Source: Chitinophaga sp. CF418 (GTDB lineage: Bacteria > Bacteroidota > Bacteroidia > Chitinophagales > Chitinophagaceae). From it: a DNA stretch of 64,000 bases. The position numbers were made by a program, and so were the translations under genes. Positions 43,401 to 51,740 of the stretch are shown in pieces. The stretch lies in NCBI RefSeq assembly GCF_900142925.1, contig NZ_FRCN01000001.1, forward strand, positions 1 through 64,000. Reading direction: 5' to 3'. The notes beneath the pieces were generated by a model. The model was not told the origin of the DNA. It saw nothing but the letters and a program-made list of their open reading frames with translations, and did not search any database. Every line of letters starts with the position of its first letter. Within the stretch, counting starts at the first letter, position 1.

Positions 43401-43867
43401 ATAATATTGTGTACCGTGTCCACATATTTCAACTCCTCCTGCATGACCGTCAGCTGGTTCCCGAACAGGTACCCCGTGTCCCGCATCTGGTACAGCTCCT
43501 GCCAGTAATTCAATAAAGTGATCACACCAGTCTCCAGTCTTCCGGCCCTCCTGTACTGTGTTGTATTATCGGCCACCAGCTTGCGCAGCTCTTCCGCTAT
43601 TGGCAAGACCCTGGGGTTGCTTTCGTAATAGGAATCCAGGAATTTTTTTTCCCTCGTACTTCTGTAAGCTACACCCGACGATTCAATTTCATATATATAC
43701 CGGTTCAGCCGCTGGGCAGTAGTGATCACTTCGTAGGAATGCTCCACCCATTGTCCTTCAGTTCGCTGATGACTAAAGGTCAGATACGAAAAAATACCTC
43801 CTGCGGTTACAAGAATAAGGGCGAATGCAAAACCTAGATACAGGCGGAGTTTCAAGGTATTTTTCAT
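40454..43867 (-). CDS. Large hybrid sensor histidine kinase (CHASE3-GAF-HisKA-HATPase-3 REC)
   Basis: The start is ATG 43867 (MKNTLKLRLYLGFAFALILV); upstream codons lack a membrane signal. In order along about 1137 residues: transmembrane helix, CHASE3-like periplasmic sensor (to about 180), second helix, GAF domain (about 235-400), a glutamine/glutamate-rich coiled coil (430-475), HisKA with MSHELRTPLNS (His487), HATPase_c (GTGLGLSISKELM), then three receiver domains. The middle receiver (about 895-1015) lacks a clear phospho-acceptor context (VILDAGTD) and looks degenerate; the last is complete (VLMDIMMPEMDG, IAKPID). It leads the minus-strand signalling operon and is divergent from a response-regulator gene. 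Confidence 0.93.
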   Translation of the reverse strand: MKNTLKLRLYLGFAFALILVTAGGIFSYLTFSHQRTEGQWVEHSYEVITTAQRLNRYIYEIESSGVAYRSTREKKFLDSYYESNPRVLPIAEELRKLVADNTTQYRRAGRLETGVITLLNYWQELYQMRDTGYLFGNQLTVMQEELKYVDTVHNIIGEFISEERALLVDRTASNKASVGRAMNMLILNTIFILLVAVTLMMVSFRELSSRMLIQQELRRKLKDVEDLHQITTGKNWLLTGMSKINESLSGELEIGVLARRCLDVMVNYLRIPAGALYSFDKKVGLLRLFAGIALPADVKQEYALEEGITGYAATKKELTVIENVPASYWNIEAGSGSTLPGAIVCLPLWHHDNLMGVIELVVFGEVNPAMLELLRTCSNAIAVAVNAADARTRIMQLLERVQEQKETLETQQEELRQSNEELTRQSEILQASEEELRVQEEELRQVNDEMSVQNNALEMAREELSEKAKELEQSSRYKSEFLANMSHELRTPLNSVLILARLLEENKDRNLSNKQIEYAGIIHKSGSDLLQLINDILDLSKIEAGKVEMHIEPVSVRAMVSDLEQLFLVVGEQKNIHFTTEILPGVPEEIPTDRQRLEQVIKNLLSNAFKFTPTGGTIKLRLMSKPDGLHIAVSDSGGGIPAEKQQLIFEAFRQADGSTSRKYGGTGLGLSISKELMKRLDGEIRLKSEEGIGSTFTIVMKTNGVSAPVAAGGEEEPSFIKEEALPVPIPEQPAAATDQIEDDREGLSKQDKLVLIIEDDVNFAMILRDFAREKGYKTIVALNGNDGLFFARKYLPAAILLDMNLPLIDGNSILKILKSNEDLKHILVHVISAGEISIQVRDRVEGYTQKPLQVTDMESVFSGISEQLQSRFKKVLVVSDGVLLRHPSLQSLSDERLLQTQYSHVEDHEAAASELSEKSYDAVILDAGTDIEAGIGKLNRLRQLAGNKGMPIIVYLDHDISEADELKLKKEAAAIVRNSTFSTDRLMDELELFLYKLKEVAPKQASIIEVSEKNLSGQKVLLADDDMRNVFSISALLEEQGMEVITAADGKEALDKLEQHKDIRLVLMDIMMPEMDGYEAMRRIRADMRHKHLPVIALTAKAMAGDREKCIAAGASDYIAKPIDSSKLLSLMRVWMV

Positions 43868-43923
43868 GGTTATGGTTATACAGCGTGAACAGCCAATAGG
43901 ATTTATGACAACAACTAGACCCA

Positions 43924-43931
43924 CAAATATA
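43924..43931 (-). promoter_or_regulatory. Possible -7 box of the kinase operon
   Basis: TATATTTG on the minus strand is a full match to TAnnTTTG, placed 57 bp before the kinase start. No TTTG lies at the expected 19-bp distance upstream. Confidence 0.4.
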
Positions 43932-44202
43932 GCGAATTGTCCTACGTTAGGAGCGAAGGCCGCCACTGTCCACATATATTTCTAAGCCTAATATGGACCA
44001 TCTTTGGAACAGGCCCCTTAACTTTGAGGAAGAGTCAGGAAAAGCAACGTAAACATATTATACACCTACAATAAGTAATAATTATTCATCATGTGAACAG
44101 GCAGAGCATTCTTCATAGCAATAAGTCCCTGCAAGCGGATTTTCAGTATATAATAGCATACTGTGAAAAGATTGTTTAATACAAACTGATACTACCGAAA
44201 TG

Positions 44203-44226
44203 CACGCTTAAACTTTCACGCTTAAA
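44203..44226. repeat. Direct repeat upstream of the response regulator
   Basis: CACGCTTAAA occurs at 44203-44212 and 44217-44226, 14 bp apart start to start, ending 64 bp before the response-regulator ATG. Position and spacing suggest a binding site for a dimeric regulator; this is inference. Confidence 0.45.
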
Positions 44227-44289
44227 TACCTTACCAATGCTGAAAAACCGATCTACCACCTGTGCATATTGCACAAAAAAGCCGATTTT

Positions 44290-44676
44290 ATGAGTAGCAG
44301 GATCCTCCTCGTCGAAGACGATGAAGTAATGCCTAAGATAATGGAAAGGATACTTCATAAGGAAGAATATAAGATAGAACATGTCACTAATGGAAAAGAA
44401 GCCTTTCAGCGTCTTGAAGACACCAATTATGATTATGACCTGATCATTACAGATATCATGATGCCATATGCAAGCGGCTTTGAGATCCTCAGCAAGGTGA
44501 AAACAAGAACAAATGGTAAACCAATTCCTGTAATTATTGTTTCTAATGCAGGTAACGAAGAGATGATCCTGGAAGGTTTCAAGCTGGGAGCAGACGACTT
44601 CCTTAAGAAACCGGTCATACCGGGCGAACTACTGATAAGAGTAAAACGTTTACTGATGCAGTATGGTGCCAGATAA
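44290..44676 (+). CDS. Single-domain response regulator
   Basis: 128 residues from ATG 44290 (MSSRILLVEDDEV). One receiver domain: acidic pocket LVEDDE, phospho-acceptor Asp in LIITDIMMPYASG (near residue 57), Ser/Thr switch VIIVSNAG and Lys in FLKKPV. There is no output domain, so it must act by protein contact. It is the first gene of the polysaccharide synthase unit (HEAT protein, two GT2, TPR porin) and divergent from the hybrid kinase operon. It could be phosphorylated by those kinases and control the synthase through the adjacent HEAT protein. Confidence 0.93.
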   Translation: MSSRILLVEDDEVMPKIMERILHKEEYKIEHVTNGKEAFQRLEDTNYDYDLIITDIMMPYASGFEILSKVKTRTNGKPIPVIIVSNAGNEEMILEGFKLGADDFLKKPVIPGELLIRVKRLLMQYGAR

Positions 44677-44726
44677 GACATTGTTGTTACTTTCCTCTTG
44701 AACCTTGATCAATTGACCAGTCCTGT

Positions 44727-45854
44727 ATGGAATATAACCTATATGATTTCAGGGGGTCTTCCCTGAATATTCAGATCGCAATAATATTTATTATCATTGC
44801 GGTATCCTTCACGGTCCTTGCCTACCTGTCCATACTTACCGGCAGGTATAAGGCCTATCAGCGGGAAAAGAAGCTTGCCAGCCTTCACCCTGTTATAGAT
44901 AACCTGCTCATGGAGCATATCCTTCTCAATGACGAGCTGGCCAGTGATATTCCCGCAGAACAGGTTGCTCTTCCCATAGAAGTGTTCCGCCTGCCAGTCT
45001 TTGAACACAGGTGGGCCAGACAGGCATTAATAGACAGGCTGATAGACTATAGGAATAACGTGCGCGGCGCTATGGGAGAACAGCTCAGGAACCTCTATAT
45101 ACAGTTGGAACTGGACAAGGATTCCCTTAAAAAAATGAAGTCCAGTAAATGGGACAAAAAAGTGCAGGCGCTGGCAGAACTCAGCAATATGAATATGTCC
45201 ATTGCCGATGTGACCATTCTCCCCCTTACCAACAGCAGCAACCGTGAGCTACGCGCTGCCGCCAGGCACGCATATATCAAGTTGAGTAAAAATGAGCCTT
45301 TCAAATTCTTTGAAGTCGTAACTGAGCCCCTCCTTATGTGGGACCAGGTGGAGCTTTTCAAGATCATTTCCACCACGGAGCACATCGCCATTCCCAACTT
45401 TGCGCAATGGATCACCTATTCTTCCAATAAGAGCATTGTGTCTTTCTGCCTCAAACTAGTAGTGCACTATAACCAGATCAGCGCTGTTCCTGCAGTAGTA
45501 AAATTACTGGATACCAAAGATCATTATCTGCGTGCAGATGCTATCAATTGCCTCGGCAAACTGAAAATGGAAAGTGTGGAAGACAAGCTCCTCCAGATGT
45601 ATGACAGTCAGCCGCTGAACTGTCAGCTGGAAATACTGAAAGCCCTGGGCCGCATCAGCAGTGGCCGGCATGTTGATTTCCTTCGCCAGGAATTCCTGCA
45701 TGCCACCGATTTTGATGTTCGCAAACATGCTGCTAAATCGATCATCAACAATAAATGGGCTGCCAAAGGCATCATTGAAGAACTGGTAGAAACCGCTACT
45801 GCGGAAAATAAACTGATCCTTAAACATAGCATGAACCCTTTAATTAAATACTGA
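44727..45854 (+). CDS. Membrane-anchored HEAT-repeat protein (375 aa)
   Basis: One N-terminal transmembrane helix (LNIQIAIIFIIIAVSFTVLAY, about residues 14-34) and a cytoplasmic solenoid of about five or six HEAT repeats (MKSSKWDKKVQALAELSNMN, NRELRAAARHAYIKLSKNE, DHYLRADAINCLGKLKMES, DFDVRKHAAKSIINNKWAA). It sits between a receiver protein and two membrane glycosyltransferases, starting 50 bp after the first and ending 7 bp before the first GT2. HEAT solenoids are protein-binding scaffolds, so it may couple the regulator to the synthases (inference). It is not homologous in role to any known Pga or Bcs subunit. Confidence 0.8.
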   Translation: MEYNLYDFRGSSLNIQIAIIFIIIAVSFTVLAYLSILTGRYKAYQREKKLASLHPVIDNLLMEHILLNDELASDIPAEQVALPIEVFRLPVFEHRWARQALIDRLIDYRNNVRGAMGEQLRNLYIQLELDKDSLKKMKSSKWDKKVQALAELSNMNMSIADVTILPLTNSSNRELRAAARHAYIKLSKNEPFKFFEVVTEPLLMWDQVELFKIISTTEHIAIPNFAQWITYSSNKSIVSFCLKLVVHYNQISAVPAVVKLLDTKDHYLRADAINCLGKLKMESVEDKLLQMYDSQPLNCQLEILKALGRISSGRHVDFLRQEFLHATDFDVRKHAAKSIINNKWAAKGIIEELVETATAENKLILKHSMNPLIKY

Positions 45855-45861
45855 CCGTGAG

Positions 45862-47319
45862 ATGGGTAATATCTGGGATACGATAGGAAAATTTTATGAA
45901 ACCACTGTTTTTATTTACGGTACCATACTGCTGATCACATACGCGTTGTTGGCCATCTTCTCCATGATTTCTGTCAGGGCATACGCCCGAAAAGATAAGT
46001 TCAATCAGCAAAACACCCTGCTCAGTTCTCCGCTTGCCCCCGGCATCACTGTATTGGCGCCCGCCTTCAACGAGGGGCTGACCATTATTTTCAACGTACG
46101 CTCCCTGCTTACGCTGAACTATCCGAAGTATGAGATCATTATCATTAATGACGGCAGCACAGATAACAGTCTCGAACAGATGATCAATGAATTTGAACTC
46201 GTGACTGTCGACTTTGCGTACAATGTTAAAATACAGACTAAACCAGTCAGGAAGATCTTCAAATCTACCAACCCCGCCTATTCCAAACTGCTGGTCATTG
46301 ATAAAGTGAATGGCAAAAGCAAGGCAGACGCGGTAAATGCCGGCATCAACGTCGCTGCATATGATCATTTTGTCTGTACAGATGTGGATTGCATTCTCGA
46401 CAAAAATACCCTGCTGGAACTGATTAAACCGGTAATGCAGGAAGAGAAGAAACGTGTCATTGCCACCGGCGCCACCTTACGTATTGCCAACTCCTGTGAG
46501 TTTGACGAGGGAGTAATGACCCGCATGCGCCCTCCCGGACAGCTGCTGCCCCGCTTCCAGGAGGTAGAATATATTCGCGCATTTGTGTTGGGTAAAATGG
46601 GCTGGAGCCTGCTGAACTGTGTACCAAATGTTTCCGGCGGGCTGGGATTGTTTGATAAGGAGATCGCCATCCGTTCCGGCGGATATGACCATAGCTCTTT
46701 TGGTGAGGACATGGAACTGATGACGCGCATGTGCCGTTATGCATATGACAATAAGATCAATTATGCTATCCGTTATATACCGAAAACGCTCTGCTGGACG
46801 GAAGCGCCTTCCTCCGTCAAGGTCTTCAACCGCCAGCGTACCCGCTGGGCAAGAGGACTGGCGCAACTGATGTATGCCCACTTCGGCATGTTCATGAATC
46901 CCCGCTATGGAAAGATGGGGTTCATCATTTTTCCTTACAACTTCTTCTTTGAACTGCTGGCGCCCATCATTGAAGCTACCGGTATAGCTTACTACATTAT
47001 CATGACCTGCCTTGGCCTCATTAACTGGCCAACAGCACTGATACTGCTGCTTTTCGTATATACTTATTCTGTGATGATCACTACTATGGCCATCCTGTGG
47101 GACCAGCTTACGTTCAGGTATTATAAAACGTGGAAAGAGGTGGCCTATCTCTGCTCGACGCCTTTCATGGAATTCTTCCTTTACCACCCGCTGATAGTAA
47201 TATTCGCGATTCGCGGTTATTACTACTTCCTCACAGGTAAGAAGAGCGCCTGGGGCAATATGCAGCGCAGAGGCTTCCAGACTACGCAGAAGGCGGCCGC
47301 TACGGTTACAGCAAAGTAA
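45862..47319 (+). CDS. Processive membrane glycosyltransferase GT2 (first copy)
   Basis: 485 residues with an N-terminal helix, a GT-A catalytic domain and three or four C-terminal helices. Motifs of BcsA/PgaC-like processive synthases are present: VLAPAFNEGLTI, IIINDGSTDNS, CTDVDCI (DxD), SFGEDMELMTRM (catalytic ED), and RQRTRWARG (QxxRW). It polymerises a beta-linked polysaccharide and extrudes it through the membrane. The following gene is a close paralogue. Together with the TPR/barrel protein they make a complete synthase-dependent export route. The sugar (GlcNAc, glucose or other) is unknown. Confidence 0.93.
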   Translation: MGNIWDTIGKFYETTVFIYGTILLITYALLAIFSMISVRAYARKDKFNQQNTLLSSPLAPGITVLAPAFNEGLTIIFNVRSLLTLNYPKYEIIIINDGSTDNSLEQMINEFELVTVDFAYNVKIQTKPVRKIFKSTNPAYSKLLVIDKVNGKSKADAVNAGINVAAYDHFVCTDVDCILDKNTLLELIKPVMQEEKKRVIATGATLRIANSCEFDEGVMTRMRPPGQLLPRFQEVEYIRAFVLGKMGWSLLNCVPNVSGGLGLFDKEIAIRSGGYDHSSFGEDMELMTRMCRYAYDNKINYAIRYIPKTLCWTEAPSSVKVFNRQRTRWARGLAQLMYAHFGMFMNPRYGKMGFIIFPYNFFFELLAPIIEATGIAYYIIMTCLGLINWPTALILLLFVYTYSVMITTMAILWDQLTFRYYKTWKEVAYLCSTPFMEFFLYHPLIVIFAIRGYYYFLTGKKSAWGNMQRRGFQTTQKAAATVTAK

Positions 47320-47363
47320 CAGCGGGCTTATAAAATTATCATCTATAAAAACCAGGAGATACC

Positions 47364-48860
47364 GTGCAATTGTTTAGAAACGTTTTTGAAAGCTTTGTTT
47401 TTATATATGGCAGTACTATGCTGTTCATGTATGCCTTACTGGCTATACTCTCCCTGCGTGGCATCATCAGGTTCCAGCGCAAGAACAGTTATGTGGACTA
47501 TAATAAGATGCTCCAGTCGCCTATAGCACCTGGTATATCTATCATTGCACCTGCATTCAATGAAGGCGTGACCATCATCCAGAACGTCCGTTCACTACTG
47601 ACATTGAACTATCCCCGCTATGAAGTGATCATCGTCAATGATGGCAGTACGGACGATACCCTCGAAAAACTGATCAAAGAATTCCAGCTGCAGGTTGTAG
47701 ATTTCGCCTATAACGAACGTATTAAATCACAACCGGTAAAAAGGCTCTTCAAATCGTCCAACTCCGCTTATGAAAAACTGGTGGTGATCGATAAGGTGAA
47801 TGGAAAGAGTAAAGCCGATGCCTCCAATGCAGGCATCAATGCCGCTGCCTATGATTACTTTCTTTGTACAGATGTGGATTGTATCATTGAAAAAGATACG
47901 TTATTACGCATGATCAAACCATTTATGGATGAGGAGCATAACAAGATCAAAGAGATAGGAGAACCTTGTCCTGAGTGCGGCTATATACACGTGGTGGAAG
48001 ATAGTATACGCGTAATAGCCACCGGCGCTACTTTACGTCTTGCCAACTCCTGCGAGGTGGATGAAGGTGTGATCACCCGAGTGCGACCTCCTGAGAAATG
48101 GCTTCCCCGCTTCCAGGAAATGGAGTATCTGCGGGCTTATGTACTGGGTAAAATGGGCTGGAGCGTGATCAACTGCGTACCCAATGTATCGGGGGGGCTG
48201 GGGCTGTTTGATAAAGAGATCGCCATCAAGGCTGGCGGTTATGACAGTAAGTCCTTTGCTGAAGACATGGATATTGTAACCAGGATGTGTACCTATATGA
48301 TTGACAACAAACTGAAGTATGCGATCAGGTACATTCCCACTACCCAATGCTGGACAGAAGGCCCTCCTACCATGAAGGTATTCAGCCGTCAGCGTACCCG
48401 CTGGGGACGCGGCCTGGCAGAGATCATCACCATACACCGCAAGGTGATCTTCAATCCACATTATAAGCGGCTTGGGATGATCGTCCTACCTTATAACCTG
48501 CTTTTTGAATTCCTCGCTCCTATTATTGAGATCACAGGTGTTTTCTATTATATCTACCAAATCGTTACGGGCAGTATCAACTGGCACAATGCACTGATCC
48601 TGCTGGCATTTGTATATTTCTATTCGGTGATGATCACGACGCTGGCCATATTGTGGGACCAGATCACTTACAAACACTATAAAACCTGGGAGGAAGTAAT
48701 AGGCCTTGCTTTGATGGCCTTTCTCGAACCTTTCGTCTATCATCCCATGATCGTATTTTTTGCGCTGAGGGGATATTTTCATTTCATCACAGGGCGGAAA
48801 CACAGCTGGGGGAATATGCAGCGCCAGGGATTTGGCCAGCGGAAACCTGCAAATACTTAA
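47364..48860 (+). CDS. Processive membrane glycosyltransferase GT2 (second copy)
   Basis: 498 residues, GTG start (MQLFRNVFESFVFIYGS). Same layout and motifs as the copy upstream (IIAPAFNEGVTI, VNDGSTDD, CTDVDCI, FAEDMDIVTRM, RQRTRWGRG), clearly an in-operon duplication. It differs by an insertion of about 25 residues after the DxD region that contains GEPCPECGYIH, a two-cysteine knuckle absent from the first copy. The two could form a heterodimer making one polymer or two different polymers. It ends two bases before the ATG of the TPR-barrel gene. Confidence 0.92.
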   Translation: MQLFRNVFESFVFIYGSTMLFMYALLAILSLRGIIRFQRKNSYVDYNKMLQSPIAPGISIIAPAFNEGVTIIQNVRSLLTLNYPRYEVIIVNDGSTDDTLEKLIKEFQLQVVDFAYNERIKSQPVKRLFKSSNSAYEKLVVIDKVNGKSKADASNAGINAAAYDYFLCTDVDCIIEKDTLLRMIKPFMDEEHNKIKEIGEPCPECGYIHVVEDSIRVIATGATLRLANSCEVDEGVITRVRPPEKWLPRFQEMEYLRAYVLGKMGWSVINCVPNVSGGLGLFDKEIAIKAGGYDSKSFAEDMDIVTRMCTYMIDNKLKYAIRYIPTTQCWTEGPPTMKVFSRQRTRWGRGLAEIITIHRKVIFNPHYKRLGMIVLPYNLLFEFLAPIIEITGVFYYIYQIVTGSINWHNALILLAFVYFYSVMITTLAILWDQITYKHYKTWEEVIGLALMAFLEPFVYHPMIVFFALRGYFHFITGRKHSWGNMQRQGFGQRKPANT

Positions 48861-48861
48861 G

Positions 48862-51729
48862 ATGATGTCGTTATTCAAATACATACTATCCGGTACCGTA
48901 CTTTGCTTTTCATTGCAGGCACAGGCGCAGATCTTCAACAAAGGGAAAGATGCGGACGAACTGTACGAAGAGGCAGTAAAAGAAACACGGCTGAATCATT
49001 ACCAGAAGGCGATACAACTCTCGAAAGAGGCCCTGCAGAAAAGGCCGGACTTTACCGACCAGGAGTTATTGCTGGGAAGGTTGTACATGCTGACAGGCAA
49101 TACACTGCTGGCAAGACGGTATGTGAAACAGGTGCTGACCAAAGCTCCCACCTATTACGATGCCTATCTTTATGCTATCAACATTGAGCTGGGCGCAAAG
49201 AAGTATGAGGAGGCAGAATGTTATGTTGATGAAGGATTGTATCAATTCCCGGCGGATAAAACACTGATGCTGAAAAAACTCAGCGTACTGGACGCCTCTG
49301 AACGTTTCTTCCAGGGCAGTAACTATGCGAACTCACTGTTGGAAAAATACAGTACCGATACGGCTGTCCAAAGGGCATACACCGGCCACTTTCTGCTCGC
49401 GGGCCGCTACTATCAGCTCAGGAATAACCAACTGCTTGCCATGCAGAACTATGAGAGGGCATTACTGTTGGATCATACTAATGAGGAAGCGAAATCAGCC
49501 ATCACCGCCATGTATATCAAAAGCGGCAGTTATACAAGAGCGATTGAACAGGTGAATGCAGAACTGGCCGGCAACCCCGGCTCTTATGATCTGATGATGC
49601 GTAAACTGGGACTACTGCAGGAGATGCATGACTATCCCGCAGCCATTGATCAGTTGCAACAGATCCTGAAACGTTGGCCCGGAGATGCCAAAGCCCATAG
49701 TATGGAAACACCCCTGCGTATGGAAGCAGCAGCGTGGTATGCCAATACAGATCCTTACCTGCTATACCAGGGCGTACTGGAAAAAAATCCGGGCAACCGG
49801 GAAGCCCTGGATAAAGTAATAGGACTGAGCATGTCCCGGGGCGCTTATCGTGAAGCCCTTGCCTGGATCAACAGGGGTTTAAAGAATAATCCAAACGATC
49901 AGAAGTTATTATCGCTCAAACTGGATGTACTGGAAAGCGACAGGAAGTTCACAGAGGCGGCATTACTGGCTGAAAAGCTATATGCTGGCAACAGATCCAG
50001 CGCAGACCTGAAAAGCCGTTATACCGCCTTAAAAATAGCCAGCGGGCGCGATTATCTATCCCAGCAACAGTACGACCTTGCGCTGGCAGAATTTGATAAA
50101 GCCCTGCAAACAGATCCACGGGATACCACCGCGCTGGATATGATGGCCAACACCTACATCAACCAGAAGGATAACGTACACGCGATACAGATACTGGACA
50201 GGGCACTTGCCTCCTATCCGGACAACAGCCGTTTTCTCCTGAAAAAATCCAGCATACTTGCTGCCATGGGGCAGTACGACGAAGCAGCGGTGATTGCAGA
50301 ACAATTGTTACGCCATGCCCCCTCCGATCCGAGATATGCCGCTAACCTGACAGACCTACGCCTCACGGCAGGCCGTACACTGATGCAGGCAGAAGAATAT
50401 GATATGGCCGCCAGAGAGTTCCGTGCAGTGCTGACACAATCGCCCGACAACCTTGAAGCACTGAACTATCTCATCAACCTGCAGAATACCGTAGGACAAG
50501 CGGATAGCTCCCTGTTCTATGCCAACCAGGCATTGACATATTACCCTGACAATAAAGAGCTGCTATTAAAGAAAGCTGGTATACTGACCGAAATGAAGCG
50601 ATATAACGAAGCCAATGCTATCTCATACCAGCTGATGCAACGTTATCCCTTCACTGCCAAATACAGAACCGCATATACAGACGGGCTCATTGCCGCAGGC
50701 ACTGCCTATCAGCGTAACAATGCGCCCGACAGTGCACTGGCCATCTACCGGCAGGTACTGGGGCTGAACAGGAGAGATTCTCTTGCCTTGCTTTACAGCA
50801 TCAACCTGCTCAGCGACAAAAAAGAATATGACAGTGCATTAGCGTATGCGAACCAGGGTATCCGCTTTTACCCCGACAATGCATCTTTCATACAGAAAAG
50901 AGCAGTCTTGCTGGAGAATAAAAAGATGTATGCAGATGCTGCAATAGCGGCAGACTCAGTTGTAAAGCTGAACCGCAGTCCTGAGAACATTGATTATGCA
51001 GACTACCTGCATAGTAAAACAATGAAAAATCAGTTCGGGATGTACTTCCTGCATTCCAGTTACGACTACCAGGATAACTCGTATAATATTGCTACGCTTG
51101 AATACCGTCACTTCTTCAAACGGGGCTCTTATGCCGGTCGTCTGAACTATGCGGGACGACAACAGGGCACTGGCTTACAGGGTGAAGCAGAATTGTATTA
51201 CACACACAATCCTAAGTTGTACTCTTATGCCCTCGCCACTTATTCCAATGAGATTGTCTTCCCAAAAACACGGCTGGCTTATTCGCTCTTCAAAACATTC
51301 AAACATGATATAGAGGGTGAACTGGGCATCCGTTATCTAAGTGCAGACAGCTCCAACAGCATATCAGGAGTAGCCTCTATTGCAAAGACATGGAAAGAGT
51401 TCTGGGTCAATTTCCGGGCTTATTTCATCAGTGATTCGCCTGAGTTTTATACTTCTTACAACCTTACTGCCCGTTACTATATGAATCGCCAGCAGGATTA
51501 TATTGCTTTCAATGCAGGACTGGGTACTTCTCCTGACGACAGGAGCCGTCTCATACAATTCCCTAAACTGGCGGGATTACTGACACGCAGTGTAGGCGCA
51601 GGATATCAGAAGACGTTTAAATACCGTACTACCGCAGGTATTTTCGGTACGTGGATCAATCAGAAGATCAGCTCCACCGTCTTTCAGAACCAGTATGATA
51701 TTTATGTAACCCTGCAACGTAAATTTTAA
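48862..51729 (+). CDS. TPR-rich outer-membrane export protein with YaiO-like barrel
   Basis: I start at ATG 48862 (MMSLFKYILSGTVLCFSLQAQAQ), a signal peptide; the overlap into the GT2 gene is not coding. About 955 residues: roughly 16 TPR units from residue 25 to 690 (for example YQKAIQLSKEALQKRPDF, YDLALAEFDKALQTDPRD), then a beta-barrel from about 700 to the C-terminal LQRKF, with the terminal aromatic typical of outer-membrane barrels. This TPR-plus-barrel design is that of PgaA and YaiO-type exporters. It would guide the polymer made by the two GT2 enzymes through the periplasm and outer membrane. Confidence 0.88.
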   Translation: MMSLFKYILSGTVLCFSLQAQAQIFNKGKDADELYEEAVKETRLNHYQKAIQLSKEALQKRPDFTDQELLLGRLYMLTGNTLLARRYVKQVLTKAPTYYDAYLYAINIELGAKKYEEAECYVDEGLYQFPADKTLMLKKLSVLDASERFFQGSNYANSLLEKYSTDTAVQRAYTGHFLLAGRYYQLRNNQLLAMQNYERALLLDHTNEEAKSAITAMYIKSGSYTRAIEQVNAELAGNPGSYDLMMRKLGLLQEMHDYPAAIDQLQQILKRWPGDAKAHSMETPLRMEAAAWYANTDPYLLYQGVLEKNPGNREALDKVIGLSMSRGAYREALAWINRGLKNNPNDQKLLSLKLDVLESDRKFTEAALLAEKLYAGNRSSADLKSRYTALKIASGRDYLSQQQYDLALAEFDKALQTDPRDTTALDMMANTYINQKDNVHAIQILDRALASYPDNSRFLLKKSSILAAMGQYDEAAVIAEQLLRHAPSDPRYAANLTDLRLTAGRTLMQAEEYDMAAREFRAVLTQSPDNLEALNYLINLQNTVGQADSSLFYANQALTYYPDNKELLLKKAGILTEMKRYNEANAISYQLMQRYPFTAKYRTAYTDGLIAAGTAYQRNNAPDSALAIYRQVLGLNRRDSLALLYSINLLSDKKEYDSALAYANQGIRFYPDNASFIQKRAVLLENKKMYADAAIAADSVVKLNRSPENIDYADYLHSKTMKNQFGMYFLHSSYDYQDNSYNIATLEYRHFFKRGSYAGRLNYAGRQQGTGLQGEAELYYTHNPKLYSYALATYSNEIVFPKTRLAYSLFKTFKHDIEGELGIRYLSADSSNSISGVASIAKTWKEFWVNFRAYFISDSPEFYTSYNLTARYYMNRQQDYIAFNAGLGTSPDDRSRLIQFPKLAGLLTRSVGAGYQKTFKYRTTAGIFGTWINQKISSTVFQNQYDIYVTLQRKF

Positions 51730-51740
51730 TCACGCTATTC

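Larger units (their letters stand above)
43868..44289. other. 422-bp divergent intergenic region between kinase and regulator
   Basis: Non-coding and AT-rich. Contains the minus-strand box at 43924-43931, a plus-strand box TAACTTTG at 44019-44026 that matches TAnnTTTG but lacks a partner at the right distance, and the direct repeat at 44203-44226. Confidence 0.45.

Noticed and set aside
37610-43867. Chemotaxis operon
   Set aside because: CheB and CheR are present but no CheA, CheW, CheY output chain, MCP or flagellar/gliding genes. Called a signalling operon.
47364-48860. Frameshifted or duplicated fragment of the first GT2
   Set aside because: The second copy is full length with every catalytic motif and its own insertion, so it is a functional paralogue, not debris.
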